This document shows positions 1 through 11,089 of a DNA stretch of 64,000 nt, piece after piece. The notes under the pieces are model-generated. The model did no database searches and had not been told where the DNA came from. It saw only the letters and a list, made by a program, of their open reading frames with translations. Position 1 is the stretch's first letter. Each line of letters starts with the position of its first letter. A program made the position numbers and the translations under genes. The stretch is from Ahaetulla prasina. Taxonomy: Eukaryota > Chordata > Lepidosauria > Squamata > Colubridae. The stretch spans positions 93,795,825 through 93,859,824 of the forward strand of contig NC_080543.1 in the NCBI RefSeq assembly GCF_028640845.1, given 5' to 3'.

Positions 1-335
1 CTTAGAGCTTTTTTTGCTATGTAGTTGCAGTGGGCTTTGGTACTTAGATCATTTGACATGAAAACTCCAAGGTCTTTAATGGGATGGGGGTCGTCTGTAA
101 GGTAATGTCCATCAAGTATGTACTTAGTTTTTGGGTTCTTTTTCCCAATATGTAAGACTGAGCATTTGCTGGTTGAGATTTGGAGTTGCCAAGTTTTAGA
201 CCAAGCGGTTAGATGATCAAGGTCTTTTTGAATGATAGATGTATTGTCTGTGGTGTTAAATAGTTTGACATCATCAGCAAAGAGAACACAATTACTTGAG
301 ATGTGGTCACAAAGATCATTAATGTATAGTATAAA
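1..335 (-). mobile_element. LINE fragment (Jockey superfamily), reverse transcriptase part
   Basis: Read on the minus strand this is the middle of a non-LTR reverse transcriptase. It begins near ILYINDL, passes the catalytic FADDVKLF box and continues through CSVLHIGKKNPKTKY and KDLGVFMSNDL, leaving the window at position 1. The same protein stretch lies in the longer copy at 7545-9179, so the two belong to one family. The copy stops abruptly at about 335, consistent with 5' truncation. The rest of the element lies outside the window. The superfamily is clear; the subfamily (CR1, L2 or Rex1 type) is not resolved. Confidence 0.85.
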
Positions 336-853
336 GTGTGTTTTGTTTAGAATAAGATGAGACAGAGAGAGAAAACTTGAAGAATATTTCAAGATTCTGT
401 TATTTACCTTACTACAATACAGTAAATAGCATTCCTGGAATCCAACCTGTTTCTTGACCTGGCCTACCTTGAAGAGCTAAGAACATAGAAGGGAACATTT
501 GAGTGAGGCAAGTATGCATTTCTGACTCTTCCAAGAACTGCTTTGTATTTCCTCATGGGGATCATCCTACTGTTATCACTATCAGCTCTGAAATAGGCAA
601 GGTGATATTCTACAGCTCCCTTAAGTCCTATCTCCAACAGTGAAGGATAATTGGAGCCAAGGACCAACAGCTGGGGAAAAGTAGTACAGATTTGCATTGA
701 AGTAAAGTGGGTGATATAGTCCAGATATCTTAGACTACAGCCCCATCCCCCTGGGGATTAGCTATTTGGCTGGAATTTGGAAAGTTTTATTTGGAAACAA
801 CTTGGGAAGACTGATTTATACTTCTGCTATTATGTAATATATATATTACATAT
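336..853. other. Unassigned unique sequence
   Basis: No recognisable gene or repeat was found between the truncated LINE and the AT-repeat at 838-865. The open frame on the minus strand at 464-697 has no domain or family resemblance that I can see and is probably chance. Confidence 0.5.
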
Positions 854-865
854 ATATATATATAT

Positions 866-1011
866 GTTTTCTGAGGTTTTCGCGGGTGTTTGTATGTAGA
901 TCTTTGGTTATTCGGGTTTTCTCCCGCGTAAAATTGGAAGTGTCTTGGCGACGTTTCGACGAAGTCTCATTTGTCATCTTCAGGCTTCAGCTTCGTGCTT
1001 CTGGGAGCAAT
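866..1011 (-). repeat. Single arm of a palindromic repeat family (family A)
   Basis: This stretch matches the left arm of the 596-bp palindrome at 32061-32656, including the words TCTCCCG, TTGGCGACGTTTCGACGAAG and GCTTCGTGCTTCTGGGAGC, but the opposite arm is missing here. It is bordered on both sides by TA-rich dinucleotide tracts (838-865 and 1012-1021), as the large copy is. It carries a minus-strand ribozyme-like core at 954-983. It is probably one half of a deleted or recombined foldback element. Confidence 0.75.
954..983 (-). ncRNA. Hammerhead-like RNA motif, family A copy
   Basis: On the minus strand: CTGAAGA (983-977), a single T (976), GACAAA (975-970), loop (969-964), TTCGTC (963-958), then GAAA (957-954) followed by CGTC. 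Five of six stem positions pair; the A-C mismatch matches GACGAA in the sister copies. The extra unpaired T between the CTGANGA box and the stem departs from a canonical hammerhead core, so this is a structural resemblance only. Confidence 0.35.
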
Positions 1012-1094
1012 GTATATATATGTTTTTGTAGGTTTTCACGGGTATAGATATGTAGGGTCTTTTCCCGTGTAAGGTTGAGAGTATCTTGGTGAAG

Positions 1095-1124
1095 TTTCGA
1101 CATGGTCTCACTCATCATCTTCAG
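1095..1124 (-). ncRNA. Hammerhead-like RNA motif, family B left arm
   Basis: On the minus strand: CTGAAGA (1124-1118), T, GATGAG, loop TGAGAC, CATGTC, then GAAAC. The stem keeps five of six pairs if G-U is allowed, with one A-A mismatch. It is the mirror partner of the better-preserved motif at 1160-1189. Confidence 0.3.
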
Positions 1125-1159
1125 GCTGGTATCAGAAGCACGAAGCCAAAGACATCAGC

Positions 1160-1189
1160 CTGAAGATGATGAGTGAGGCCTCGTCGAAA
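1160..1189 (+). ncRNA. Hammerhead-like RNA motif, family B right arm
   Basis: On the plus strand: CTGAAGA (1160-1166), one T (1167), GATGAG (1168-1173), loop TGAGGC (1174-1179), CTCGTC (1180-1185), GAAA (1186-1189). All six stem positions pair, one as U-G. The layout matches the family A motif although the stem bases differ. Cleavage activity is not shown. Confidence 0.4.
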
Positions 1190-1462
1190 CATCGCCAAGA
1201 TACTCTCAACCTTACATGGGAAAAGACCCAAAAATGCCAAGACCTACATACATACATACAAATCAGACAATGTGATTTTCTGGATGTGTTTTCTCATGTT
1301 GTCTCTCCTAGTTGAGGTATACCTATGTGTTATCATAGGTATGTGTATGTGTATGTGTAATTGTTATATTACAGGCCCCTCTCATCTTTTTCAGTGGGAG
1401 AACTTGCACAACTGGTGGCTGACTAAATACTTTTTTACCCCACTAATACACACACACACACA

Positions 1463-2390
1463 CACCCCGATGATGTAAAACTATTTAACACCACTGAAAA
1501 TGCTGCTACCCTTCAAAAGACCTTGAATGGTTAAACAATTGGCAACTCCAAATCTCAACCAACAAATGCTCTGTCTCACACACTGGCAAAAAGAATCAGA
1601 ACACAAAATACAAGCAGAGTGGACACGACCTTGTAGACGACCCTCACTCTGTCAAGGACCTTGGAGTACTCATATCTAATGATCTAAGTGCCAAAGCCCA
1701 CTGTAACAACATCGCCAAAAAGGCATTAAAAGTTTACGTAATTCTTATGTAGCTTCTTCTCCGGTAATATCACACTATTAACCAGAGCATACAAAACATT
1801 TGCTAGACCAATTCTCGAATACAGCTCATCTGTCTGGAACCCGCACTGCATATCAGACATTTAAGCGTGTCCAGAAATATTTCACAAGAAGAGTCCTTCA
1901 CTCCTCTGCTCACAACAAAATACCTTATGCCACCAGACATGAAATTCTGGGCTTAGACAATTTAGAACTATGCTGCCTTCAGTATGACCTAAGTGTAGCT
2001 CATAATGTCCTACCTGTCAATGACTACTTCAGCTTCAACCACAAAGCACACGAGCACACAATAGATACAAACTTAAAGTGAATCGCTCCAAACTTGATTG
2101 CAGAAAATATGACTTCAGCAACAGAGTGGTCAATGTCTGGAATACACTATCTGACTCTCTGGTTTCTTCCCCAAACCCCCAAAACTTTAACCTTAGACTG
2201 TCTACTGTCGACCTCACCCCATTCTTAAGAGGTCTTTAAGGGGTGTACATAAGAGCACCAGCATGCCTACCATCCCTGTCCTAATGTTTCCTCTATTTGT
2301 ATTCATTTTATGTATTCAGTTCATGTTTATATCTATATATATTATCTAATACGTACTTGACAAATCAAATAAATAAATTAAACTGTATCA
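1463..2390 (+). mobile_element. LINE fragment (Jockey superfamily), decayed 3' half
   Basis: It begins at DDVKLFNTT, the catalytic box of the reverse transcriptase, and runs to the 3' tail. Recognisable pieces are FARPILEYSS at about 1801-1830, RVQKYFTRRVLHSS at about 1866-1907, and the end of the protein DLTPFLRGL just before TAA at about 2237. The 3' UTR words GCATGCCTACC and CTGTCCTAATG, then a CAAATCAAATAAATAAAT tail, match the other family members. Several stops and frameshifts make it inactive. Orientation is opposite to the copy at 1-335. Confidence 0.85.
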
Positions 2391-3799
2391 GTGCTTTTGT
2401 TTGGTAGACCAGGCCTTTGTATCAGTTCTACATTTCTACCTAAGCTGTTTGGAGACCTTCAGTTCTTTTGTCCTGCCTTCTTACAGTGTTGTAACCATGT
2501 CAGCAAACCCTTTTTAGTATTCTAACTATGCTCGTTAATGCATACCTATTGCAACTATAGAAACTTCTCTGATGAAACATAAATAGCCATTGAAATATCC
2601 TGTAAATGCCCAGGGCATATGTTACATTAAATAAAATTCATAATTTAATCTCCCACAGTTGATGTAATTTTATAAATAAGACATAGAAATAAGAAAATTG
2701 ACCTGTAGTGTGACTCATGTTTCAAAGTTGACATGTATTGCCAAAGAAGAGCTATAGGTAGATACAAGAAGGGACTAAAGAAACTAAAGGTACATAGCTA
2801 TACCTTTTAGGACTCTAATTATTTTAGAATGATTTTTTTCAAGTATAAAGTTAAACTAGGTTTCTCATGAAAATTTGATTAATAACTTGATACTATTGAG
2901 GTTTTGGTAGGGTGTACGCCAAAGGAGCACAATTTTATTGGCCAGCCTCACTCATTAAACATAATTTTATCTAGGCAGCTGTTGTTATTAAAAATAACAT
3001 TTTCCTTCTGGAAATGGATATGAAAAATTCACCCAAAAAGATTTCCAGAGAGATTCACATATTAGATTGCTGCAGCAAAATTGATTGTTTATGTGCCAAG
3101 TCATTTTCAACTGCTAGCAATCAAATAGGTAGATTTTATCCAGAATGATCTATCCCTAACCTTGTGTTTCAAGTCTTCAACAGTATAGTCATTGCCTCTC
3201 TGAGTCCATCCACCTTGGGTTGGGTTATCTTATTCTCGTTTCACTCTTCCCAGCATTACAGCCATTTCCAAAGAGCTAGGTCTTCACATTTGCTTCCAAA
3301 GTACACAAATCCAGAGATACAAGTATGCTCATTGCGTCTTTCAGGTTCCACTTAGAATGTGAGTGGTAAGGAGATGCCTGGTTTTTATGTGCAAGACCTT
3401 TGGCAGTGACTGTAATATCCATTTCTCCACTGAGACAGAGTCAAGTGTGGATCACAATCAAAACTAGTGGAGGAACAAGAAAGGACTACTGCTGATTTAG
3501 ATCCTTAAATTTAGATCCTTAGACCTAGGATTGTCAGTTCATTTCAGCAGTAGCCTAAGAGTTTTCCTTATGCTATGTTACATGAGCAAGAGCAAATGAA
3601 AACCATCATATTCCCCAACACAATGAAAATCAAAGTTTTCATCCAATTCATTATTTGGGATCTCCTAGCACTTACATATGTATTTTTAAATATTACTGCT
3701 TTAGTATTGTAAAAGGTTAGTACCCACCCCTCTCCTAGAAAAATGAAATATTCTAGGAAATATTAAAAAGGCAGGCTATTATATTTTCCCTAAAGGAGA
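2391..3799. other. Unassigned intergenic sequence
   Basis: AT-rich DNA without recognisable coding sequence, inverted repeats or known repeat families. Short open frames (for example 3164-3355) look accidental. Confidence 0.5.
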
Positions 3800-3802
3800 A
3801 AC

Positions 3803-4174
3803 ATGTTTCTAAAGATATAAACTCAGAGCCTCAGCTCCCTGCCACCAGCAGATATTTTGGTGCCAACTTATCTACAAGACAAAAGGCTGGGCCAGTTTAT
3901 CTACAAAACAAAAGACCTTCACCTTTAGGACATGATCAGATTAGCCCTCACTCAAAGTCCAAACCTGGACAAAGCCATCAAGCCATAATAAGAATTGCCC
4001 ACACCCTTTCAGAACACAACCCTCTTCATTACATCATCACCCAGCAAGATTCAACCAAGCCTGGGACTCAAGACAGCCTATAAAGTTACCCCTGCATGGC
4101 CCCATGGGAGTCAATCAGAATACCTGCCCTTACATAGGAATAGGAACCTCTAAGGTGTGGCCCAAGAGAGGGTA

Positions 4175-4210
<36 letters not shown>

Positions 4211-4346
4211 ATGTGCTCATTTGCCCAGGACCCAAAAACCCCATGTGGTCCTGTCTGCCATTAAACCCTCTTTCCAAACAGCCTCCATGTTTCCAATGTC
4301 TTTCTCCCCACTTGGAACTGAACCCAGATGCACATTTCTTCCAACA
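3803..4346 (+). mobile_element. Possible solo LTR
   Basis: The segment has a promoter-like TATAAAT at 4173-4179, followed by a (CT)n tract and, about 85 bp downstream, an ATTAAA poly(A)-type signal near 4260 with a short pyrimidine-rich tail. It can be bounded by TGTTTCT at the left and CCAACA at the right. This is the order of parts seen in a retroviral or retrotransposon LTR. I could not find a convincing target-site duplication, so the boundaries and the call are tentative. Confidence 0.3.
4180..4207. repeat. (CT)n microsatellite
   Basis: An uninterrupted CT dinucleotide run immediately downstream of a TATA-like box. The paired open frames on both strands here are produced by the repeat. 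Confidence 0.95.
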
Positions 4347-4556
4347 TTATCAAAAACCAAAAAATATTAGCCAAATATAAAAAAGAAACATAAACAAAAA
4401 TAGACACAGAAAAACTGACAAAATATACATAATGAAAAAATATAAAACCCAAAACTCAATTATTAAATAGCAACTTAAACCTTAAACACATGTGGAACTA
4501 TTGACTGCACTTTCCACTATGTCAGTAAAAAGTCAGATGATATCCAGAGGTTAAAC

Positions 4557-5516
4557 CAGGGGTGAAATTCTCCCGGATCGGACGGGATCGTGCGATCCGG
4601 TAGCGATGGCGGCTGCTGGTTCGGAGGACCAGTAGCAAAAATCCCTGGTCCCGCCCCCCTGCCTCTGCTGAGCCGCACCATCTGCAGAGGATTTTTTTTT
4701 TTACTTTTAAAAGCCGGTTTTGCTTCAGCTGAAACAGGCCTTTAAAAGTAAAAAAAAGCCTTTGAGGATCCCGCCCCTCAGCTGAGATCGGCAGCCTTTA
4801 AACTTAAAAATTAAAATTAAAATTAAAGGCTATTCTGGGGATCTCACCTGAGTTCCTCATCAGCAGAACATCAGCAGAACAGTAGAAAAACTCCTTTTAA
4901 AAGAGTCTAAGCCACTTACCTGATTACTGATCAACCTCATGGCTCTGCTCACAGCCCGAAAGCCCCAGTTTCGCTTTTAGCACTAGACTGAACTAATCTA
5001 AATTTAGCTAATCTATTTCACCACTGAGTGATTAATGCTGCCTGGCTGAGCAATTCTGCGAATTGAATTCCACAATAAAATAAAATAAAATAATAAAATA
5101 AAATATTTGTGCAGCTTTTTGAGATTTAGTGTGTTTCTGTAGTGTTTCACTCTAACTACACAAACACACAAAATCTCAGAAAGCTGTATGTGGTATTGTG
5201 TGTGTGTGTGTGTGTGTGTCAATTTTGTGTATGTACAGTGTGAAAGTTGATTTTTGAGCTTTTTGTGGCTGTGTGAAGTGTGAAGTGCAGCTGCTTTTAC
5301 ATTGTGTGTGAGTCAGTTGTGTTGTGTTGTGTTGTGTGTGTGTAAAGTGTGAAAGTTGGTTTTTGGTACCTCTTATTGTTTTTTATACTTTGTTTATTAT
5401 TTTTATTATTTATTGTTATTGGCCACGCCCACCCAGTCATCTGACCACCAAGCCACACCCACCAATTAAGCCACGCCCACAGAACTGGTAGGGACAATTT
5501 TTAGATTTCACCCCTG
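4557..5516. mobile_element. Non-autonomous hAT-like transposon, 960 bp
   Basis: It begins CAGGGGTGAAATTC and ends with the inverted copy ATTTCACCCCTG. It is flanked by 8-bp target duplications with one mismatch, GGTTAAAC (4549-4556) and GGCTAAAC (5517-5524); 8 bp is typical of hAT elements. There is no transposase frame. The left part is unusually CpG- and GC-rich, and the right part holds an (AAAAT)n run at about 5074-5103 and a (GT)n run at about 5196-5219. A 207-bp relative with the same ends is at 45265-45471. Confidence 0.85.
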
Positions 5517-5524
5517 GGCTAAAC

Positions 5525-6289
5525 CTATGTCTCATATTCTAAATTTTAAATCAGGGGTAACAGAGTCTTTCCACTGGAATAAAGCAATCTTTTAGTCACA
5601 GACCATTTGGTAAGTCCAAAAACACTTCATACTTGGAAAGATTCCAGAATTTTAACACTAAGTTGCAAAGCATTAACAATTTTAAAACCTACGCTTCTTC
5701 CCAAATCATGTTAGCAACTATATAAATATAAAACCAAAATAGTACAATCAAGGAACAGATTGAAAACATCAGTATCTCTGCCATAACATTAAACTCCCAG
5801 TTTAAATCCAGCTTCTGCTAAACAAAGGAAATTCTTGTTGCAACACCTCTTATGTTTTGAAAGACTGATTAACTGCAAACTGAAACTAATACATTCACAT
5901 TTATTTATTATAGAGAGAGGGCTTTTTGCCCACAAACTCAGAAGAAATGTTTGTATTTTGCCCATCTTTTATTTCCATTCAACAGCCCATCAAAATCTTT
6001 AGTGCATTCCTTATCAGTCCATTCAGAATGATTTATTATTTCTCAGGGGAAAGAATATTTCTTTTAGATCTGTGAGGCGGTTACTGAGAGAGTGGAACTG
6101 CAGTGGTATTTTAATTGCTGAAACTGCGTAGTTCTATAGTACTTTAAATCATGAAGAAAGACTTTTAAAACTACAAACCATTCAACACAAGATCCTGTCT
6201 CTAGATTCTTTGAAGGGTCAGGAGTCAAACTAACTTCTTGCCATTCATACATGGTGAGAAGGGCTCCTTCTGAAGTCTTTAATTACAGG
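5525..6289. other. Unassigned intergenic sequence
   Basis: No gene or repeat recognised between the hAT-like element and the start of the long LINE. Confidence 0.5.
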
Positions 6290-6299
6290 CTGTTTTCCT

Positions 6300-7480
6300 T
6301 TGCTTGTTGAGATTTATGATGGGAGATTGGAAACAAACACTGCAGAACTTAAATGCAAATTGATGAATGCAAGAAGCATTGTAAATAAATTGCCTGAATT
6401 TATCCTCTTGTTAAACATTGGTACATTTGATATTATATTTGTTTGTGAAACATGGCTGAACTCATCCCTCCCTGACTCCATTATTTCGAACAAAGAGTAT
6501 CATGTTTTTCGGTCAGATCGCGAAACCCGCAGAGGGGGTGGAATGGCTATCTTTTACAAAAGTCACTGAATCTAAAAAATATTCAAGTTACACATAAACT
6601 TTCTCTTCCTGAGACTATTGTATGCAACCTGTCCCTTAACATCACACTTAGATTCTTACTATGCTACAGAGCCCCTGACTACGACATTGCTCATGCAAAC
6701 AAGTTAATCACACTACTAATATGGGTTACCTCTTGCCCATATCCTCTCATCTTTCTGGGTGACCTTAATCTACCTTCTATTAACTGGATAACAAATGAAT
6801 GTACAACTGAACTCATCCATAGTACCCTATACAACGCTGTTACAAACCTTGGTCTAGAACAACTAGTAACTAACAATACAAGACTCAACAACTGCCTTTA
6901 CCTCATCTTCTGCAACAACACAAACTCAATTTATGGACTACAAATAAAAGAATTCTTTTCGAACAGCGACCACAGCATGATAGACTTTTGTCTCAGTATA
7001 CGCCCTTACATAAATCATCATAATAATGGTATTCCAAACTACAATTTCAAAAAAGCCAACTATGACCTTATAAACTACGACCTCTCATTTCTTGACTGGC
7101 ATAATCTGTTCTCAACCTTCATCACTGCAGAAGACCACTATAAAGTTTTCCTACTTGAAGTCAATAGAGTCATTAATCTTTACATACCACAAACCACCAC
7201 CAAAACCAGAAAAAACAAATTACCCATATCAATAAAAAAGCTTCAATCAAAAAAAAAATCCCTCTGGAGAAGAAACAAAAAGAGCTATGTAGCAAATTTC
7301 AAAAACCGCTACAGAAATATATGCAATCAAATAAAAACTGAATGCACCAATTACCACACCAAGCAAGAAGAAGAACTCTTGCGCACAAATTCTAATCATG
7401 CTTTTTATAATTTTGTGAACAACAAACTTAAAGACTCGAGATTCATCCCACCACTAAAAGATTCTAACGACAAAGAATAT
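6300..7480 (+). pseudogene. LINE ORF2 endonuclease region, frameshifted
   Basis: The endonuclease would nick target DNA to prime reverse transcription. Visible motifs in order: LMNARSIVNK, FVCETWLN (catalytic Glu), RGGGMAIFYK, then after a one-base frameshift near 6565, GDLNLPSINW (catalytic Asp-Leu-Asn) at about 6760-6790 and NSDHSMID (Ser-Asp-His) near 6964-6987. The usual N-x-L-D-L motif reads NCLYLIF, so an expected Asp is Tyr. After the endonuclease comes a lysine-rich linker to 7480. The region continues into the reverse transcriptase at 7545 once the inserted CR1 tail is disregarded. Confidence 0.85.
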
Positions 7481-7544
7481 AGAATAGAATAGAATAGAAT
7501 TTTATTGGCCAAGTGTGATTGGACACACAAGGAATTTGTCATAT
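7481..7544 (-). mobile_element. CR1 (L3-like) LINE 3' tail inserted in the LINE ORF
   Basis: On the minus strand this reads ACAAATTCCTTGTGTGTCC, then TTGGCCAATAAAATTC and (TATTC)n, the same 3' end seen at 17160-17601, 33640-34020 and 51193-51258. ATAT stands on both sides (7477-7480 and 7541-7544), a likely short target duplication. Without the 64 bp, the host frame joins as DKEY followed by NDETV. 64 is not a multiple of three, which explains the frame switch between the two LINE ORF parts. Confidence 0.85.
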
Positions 7545-9179
7545 AATGATGAAACAGTTAAAGCAAACCTCTTCAACACATTCTTTGGCACAGTCTTTGT
7601 TAACAGTAACGACTTATACCCAACATTCCCCAATCGTACCAACAATGAGTGCAACGACCTAACACACATAGATTTCACAAAAGATAACGTTGGAAAAGCC
7701 CTTCATAACCTAAAACCATCGCTATCTATTGGACCCGATGGACTATGTGCATACTTCTTAAAAAAACTTTCCATCAATATAGTAACTATTATCTTTGATA
7801 AAGCTTTCACTACCAGTTCTCTTCCCAAACTTTGGTCACTAGCCACAGTCATCCCTATCTTCAAAAAAGGAGACCCCAGCTTAGTCGAAAATTACAGACC
7901 GATCTCTCTTTGCTGCATCACCTGCAAAGTCATGGAATCAATCATCAACCAATCCATTACCTTCCACTTAGAAATAAACAACCTACTCTCTAATAAACAA
8001 TTTGGTTTCAGGAAAAAATTATCATTTAACTTACAACTTCTCCACTGTAAAAACATATGGACTACAAATCTGGATCAAGGCAAATCAATAGATGCAATCT
8101 ACATAGACTTCTGCAGAGCTTTTGACTCAGTAGTACACGATAAACTTCTCCTAAAACTAATATCCTATGGCATCTCAGGACCCCTTCACAAATGGATATC
8201 TGCTTTTCTGTCTAACAGACAACAAGTGGTCAAAATTGGCAATGCTTTATCAAATCCTGTTCCTGTCAAGAGTGGTGTTCCTCAAGGCAGCGTCCTTGGA
8301 CCAACACTCTTTATACTATACATTAATGATCTTTGTGACCATATCTCAAGTAATTGTGTTCTCTTTGCTGACGATGTCAAACTATTTAACATCACAGACA
8401 ATACTTCTATCATTCAAAACGACCTTGATCATCTAACCGCTTGGTCTAATAATTGGCAGCTCCAAATTTCAACCAGCAAATGCTCAGTCTTACATATAGG
8501 AAAAAAGAACCCAAAAACTAAGTACATACTAGATGGACATTACCTTACAGACGACCCCCATCCCGTTAAAGACCTTGGAGTTTTCATGTCAAATGATCTA
8601 AGTGCCAAAGCCCACTGCAACTACATAGCAAGAAAAGCTCTAAGAGTTGTAAACCTAATCTTGCGTAGCTTCTTTTCCAAAAACACCACACTACTAACCA
8701 GAGCATATAAAACATTTGCTAGACCAATTCTAGAATACAGCTCGCCTGTTTGGAACCCTCACCACATCTCTGACATCAATACAATTGAACGTGTCCAGAA
8801 ATATTTTACAAGAAGAGTTCTCCATTCCTCTGAAAACAATAAAATACCTTATCCCACCAGACTTGAAATCCTAGGCTTAGAAAACTTGGAACTCTGTCGC
8901 CTTCGACAAGACCTAAGTTTAACTCACAGAATCATCTATTGTAATGTCCTTCCTGTCAAAGACTACTTCAGCTTTAATTGCAATAATACTAGAGCAACTA
9001 ATAGATTTAAACTTAATGTCAACCGCTTTAATCTAGATTGCAGAAAATATGACTTCTGTAACAGAATCATCAGTGCTTGGAATACTTTACCTGACTCTGT
9101 GGTCTCTTCTCATAATCCTAAAAGCTTTAACCAAAAACTTTCTACTATTGACCTCACCCCATTCCTAAGAAGACCATAA
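7545..9179 (+). pseudogene. LINE ORF2 reverse transcriptase region
   Basis: An intact frame of about 545 codons to TAA. Motifs: SIGPDGL, YRPISLCC, KQFGFRK, YIDFCRAFDSV (motif A with catalytic Asp), SGVPQGSVLGPTLF (motif B), VLFADDVKLF (motif C with the Asp pair), KCSVLHIGKK, KDLGVFMS and a C-terminal region with ERVQKYFTRRV and DYFSFN. The catalytic residues are all present, so this domain alone looks intact. The element is dead because the upstream endonuclease is broken. It has no gene-like neighbours and ends in the LINE 3' UTR. Confidence 0.9.
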
Positions 9180-9345
9180 GGGGCGTGCATAAGCGCACAA
9201 ACGTGCCTACCGTTCCTGTCCTATTGTTTTTCTTTTCTTCTTCCTATATATATATATGCTTATACCTCCTTAAATTTACTCATATAAGTGTTTATATACT
9301 ATATAATCTTTTTGTATGATACCTACATATATTGTTGTGACAAAA

Positions 9346-9376
<31 letters not shown>

Positions 9377-9655
9377 AATAGAAGGAAAATGAAAGAAGAA
9401 AGAATTCAATCAGCCATTCTTAGAAGCCATAGGCATCCAGACTTCAAAGTTAAACCTCAGAACACAATCCAGGAAATAAAATTAAATCAATAGCAATTTT
9501 TGCTCCAGTGATTTCTACTTGGCTTTATAATTTCCAATCCAGATTTCATGGGTTGCTTTTTCCCTTTAATTGGCATGAAGCCATCATTGGGAAATTTTCT
9601 GAAGGGAACATTGGACCAGAACTAGGAAGAATTAGATATCTGTCCATCCTCAGCC

Positions 9656-10733
9656 ATGGATGTTCCTTTTTTTTTTTTTTTAATTCAAAAAGTTTTACAA
9701 ATTTTTTTTCCCCCTTTCCCCCACCTCCCCTCCCCCCTCCCTTCACAACCCCCCTCCCCCCCCGACTTCCCGGAACGAGCACAAGGTATAGTTAAAAATA
9801 AAACAAACATATGCTAAAAATTTTTCGTCTCAACTTAATTATACCCCTACAATCATCAATTCCTAACTTGCCCCGAAAACAATCAAAAATAATACATCAT
9901 AATCATTCAAAAACAGTCTGATAACTCGTAGTCTGATATCTACTTTGAATATAGTCAATCCATTTTTTCCATTCCTTTAAGTATCTTTCTTGCATATTGT
10001 CTTTCAAAAAGGCTGATATCTTCGCCATCTCAGCCAAATTGGCAACCTTCAATATCCATTCTTCTATTGTAGGTACTTCTTTTTTCTTCCAGTATTGTCC
10101 TATTAGTAGTCTTGCTGCTGTTATTAGGTTTAAGATCAATTTAGTCTCAATTACTGTACAGTCCGTAATAATTCCCAACAAAAAAAATTGCGGCAGGAAC
10201 TTTATCTTCTTTTTCAAAACATTTTGTAAAATCCACCAAATTTTTATCCAAAAGGCCTTTATATCCTTACAAGTCCACCAAATATGAAAATATGTAGCAT
10301 CATCACAATTACATCTCCAACATTTTGCTTGCATATCTGGGTACATACACAATAATTTCTTAGGATCTAAGTGCCATCTATAAAACATTTTATAAAAATT
10401 TTCCCTCAGATTCTGTGCCTGCGTGAATTTAACATTTCTAACCCAAATTTTTCCCCAAGTTTCCAATAATATTGGCTCCTGAAAATTTTGTGCCCACTTT
10501 ATCATACAGTCCTTTACCAAGTCCCTTTCAGAATCTATTTCAAGTAACACATTATACAATCTCTTTATATGCTCCTGAGACTGATTTCTAATTTGCTTTA
10601 CCAAATTTCCCTCATTCTGCTCTATACCAATTTTCTGATCTTCCTTCCATCTAGCATGTAGTTGCTCATATTGAAACCAAGTATAATTTTTCCCTTCTTC
10701 TTTTAGTACGTGCAGTGATATGGATGTTCCTTT
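9656..10733 (-). mobile_element. 5'-truncated L1 with 14-bp target duplication
   Basis: The element proper spans 9670-10719 and reads on the minus strand. The 14-bp sequence ATGGATGTTCCTTT stands on each side (9656-9669 and 10720-10733), a perfect target-site duplication. The poly(A) end is the T run at 9670-9681. The 3' UTR contains a G-rich tract on the minus strand (about 9711-9770). The truncated 5' end lies inside ORF2. It is very close in sequence to the nested L1 at 21779-22367, so the family was active recently relative to other repeats here. Confidence 0.9.
9903..10719 (-). pseudogene. L1 ORF2 C-terminal fragment
   Basis: About 270 residues that match the C-terminal end of L1 ORF2, downstream of the reverse transcriptase. 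A Cys-His cluster CWRCNCDDATYFHIWWTC, typical of the L1 ORF2 C-terminus, is at about 10260-10315. The end DYIQSRYQTTSYQTVFE is shared with 21899-22135. The open frame extends past the 5' target duplication to a Met at 10769, but those first residues are flanking DNA, so that start is not real. Confidence 0.85.
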
Positions 10734-10781
10734 AGTTATTTTAGACAAGTTGTTTGTTGCCCAACTCACCTCCCTGGGTTA

Positions 10782-10974
10782 CAAGTAGATTTTGTTTAGT
10801 GACTTCCTTGTTTAGCAACAATTCACAATTATGAGAAGATGAACATGTAACTTTATGACCAGTCTTGGCAGTTATGACTTTTGCAGGTCTGTAAAGCAAA
10901 GTAAGCATGGTCATTGTTTCATTTAATGACTAAGTTGCTGGTCACAGTTACGGTTGCTAAATGGAGATTATCTG
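10782..10974. mobile_element. TA-flanked MITE (copy 1)
   Basis: It starts CAAGTAGATTTTG after TA and ends GAGATTATCTG before TA. The interior has the words TTATGACC and GGTTGCTAAAT also found in 12059-12378 and 51571-51956. The ends are degenerate versions of a CAGGTAGTCCTCGACTTA inverted terminal repeat. The TA duplication suggests a Tc1/mariner-type mechanism. No coding capacity. Confidence 0.55.
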
Positions 10975-11089
10975 TAATTTGGGGAAAATGGAGGAAGGAA
11001 GTAATTCTATGCACACTGTTCTGAAAATACAAATATAGTGAGTGGGTAAACAAATAAACAAATAGGATCAATAGTGTGAAGAGTGCATG

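Larger units (their letters stand above)
1055..1229. repeat. Palindromic (foldback) element, family B
   Basis: An imperfect inverted repeat with arms of about 73 bp (1055-1127 and 1156-1229) and a 28-bp centre. The arm starts GGGTCTTTTCCCGTGTAAGG and its reverse complement closes the element. It is related to family A in organisation (CTGAAGATGA, a GTCGAAAC block, then a CGCCAAGA word) but differs in sequence, so it is a separate subfamily. It lies right next to the family A arm. Confidence 0.75.
6290..9378 (+). mobile_element. Near full-length Jockey-superfamily LINE, inactive
   Basis: The most complete copy of the family that also appears at 1-335, 1463-2390, 21040-22490 and 31775-32822. 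It holds an apurinic-type endonuclease region, a reverse transcriptase, a 3' UTR with GTGCCTACCGTTCCTGTCC, and a (AAAT)n tail ending near 9378. Two breaks kill the frame: a small frameshift near 6565 and an inserted CR1 tail at 7481-7544. The 5' end coincides roughly with the start of the endonuclease, so any first ORF is missing. The overall build fits the CR1/L2/Rex1 group; I cannot choose among them. Confidence 0.9.

Noticed and set aside
4086..4370. Overlapping frames on both strands around 4100-4370
   Set aside because: Caused by the (CT)n run and a possible LTR; no conserved domain.
10720..10769. Start of the L1 ORF2 fragment frame
   Set aside because: It lies beyond the target-site duplication, so it is flanking DNA read through in frame.
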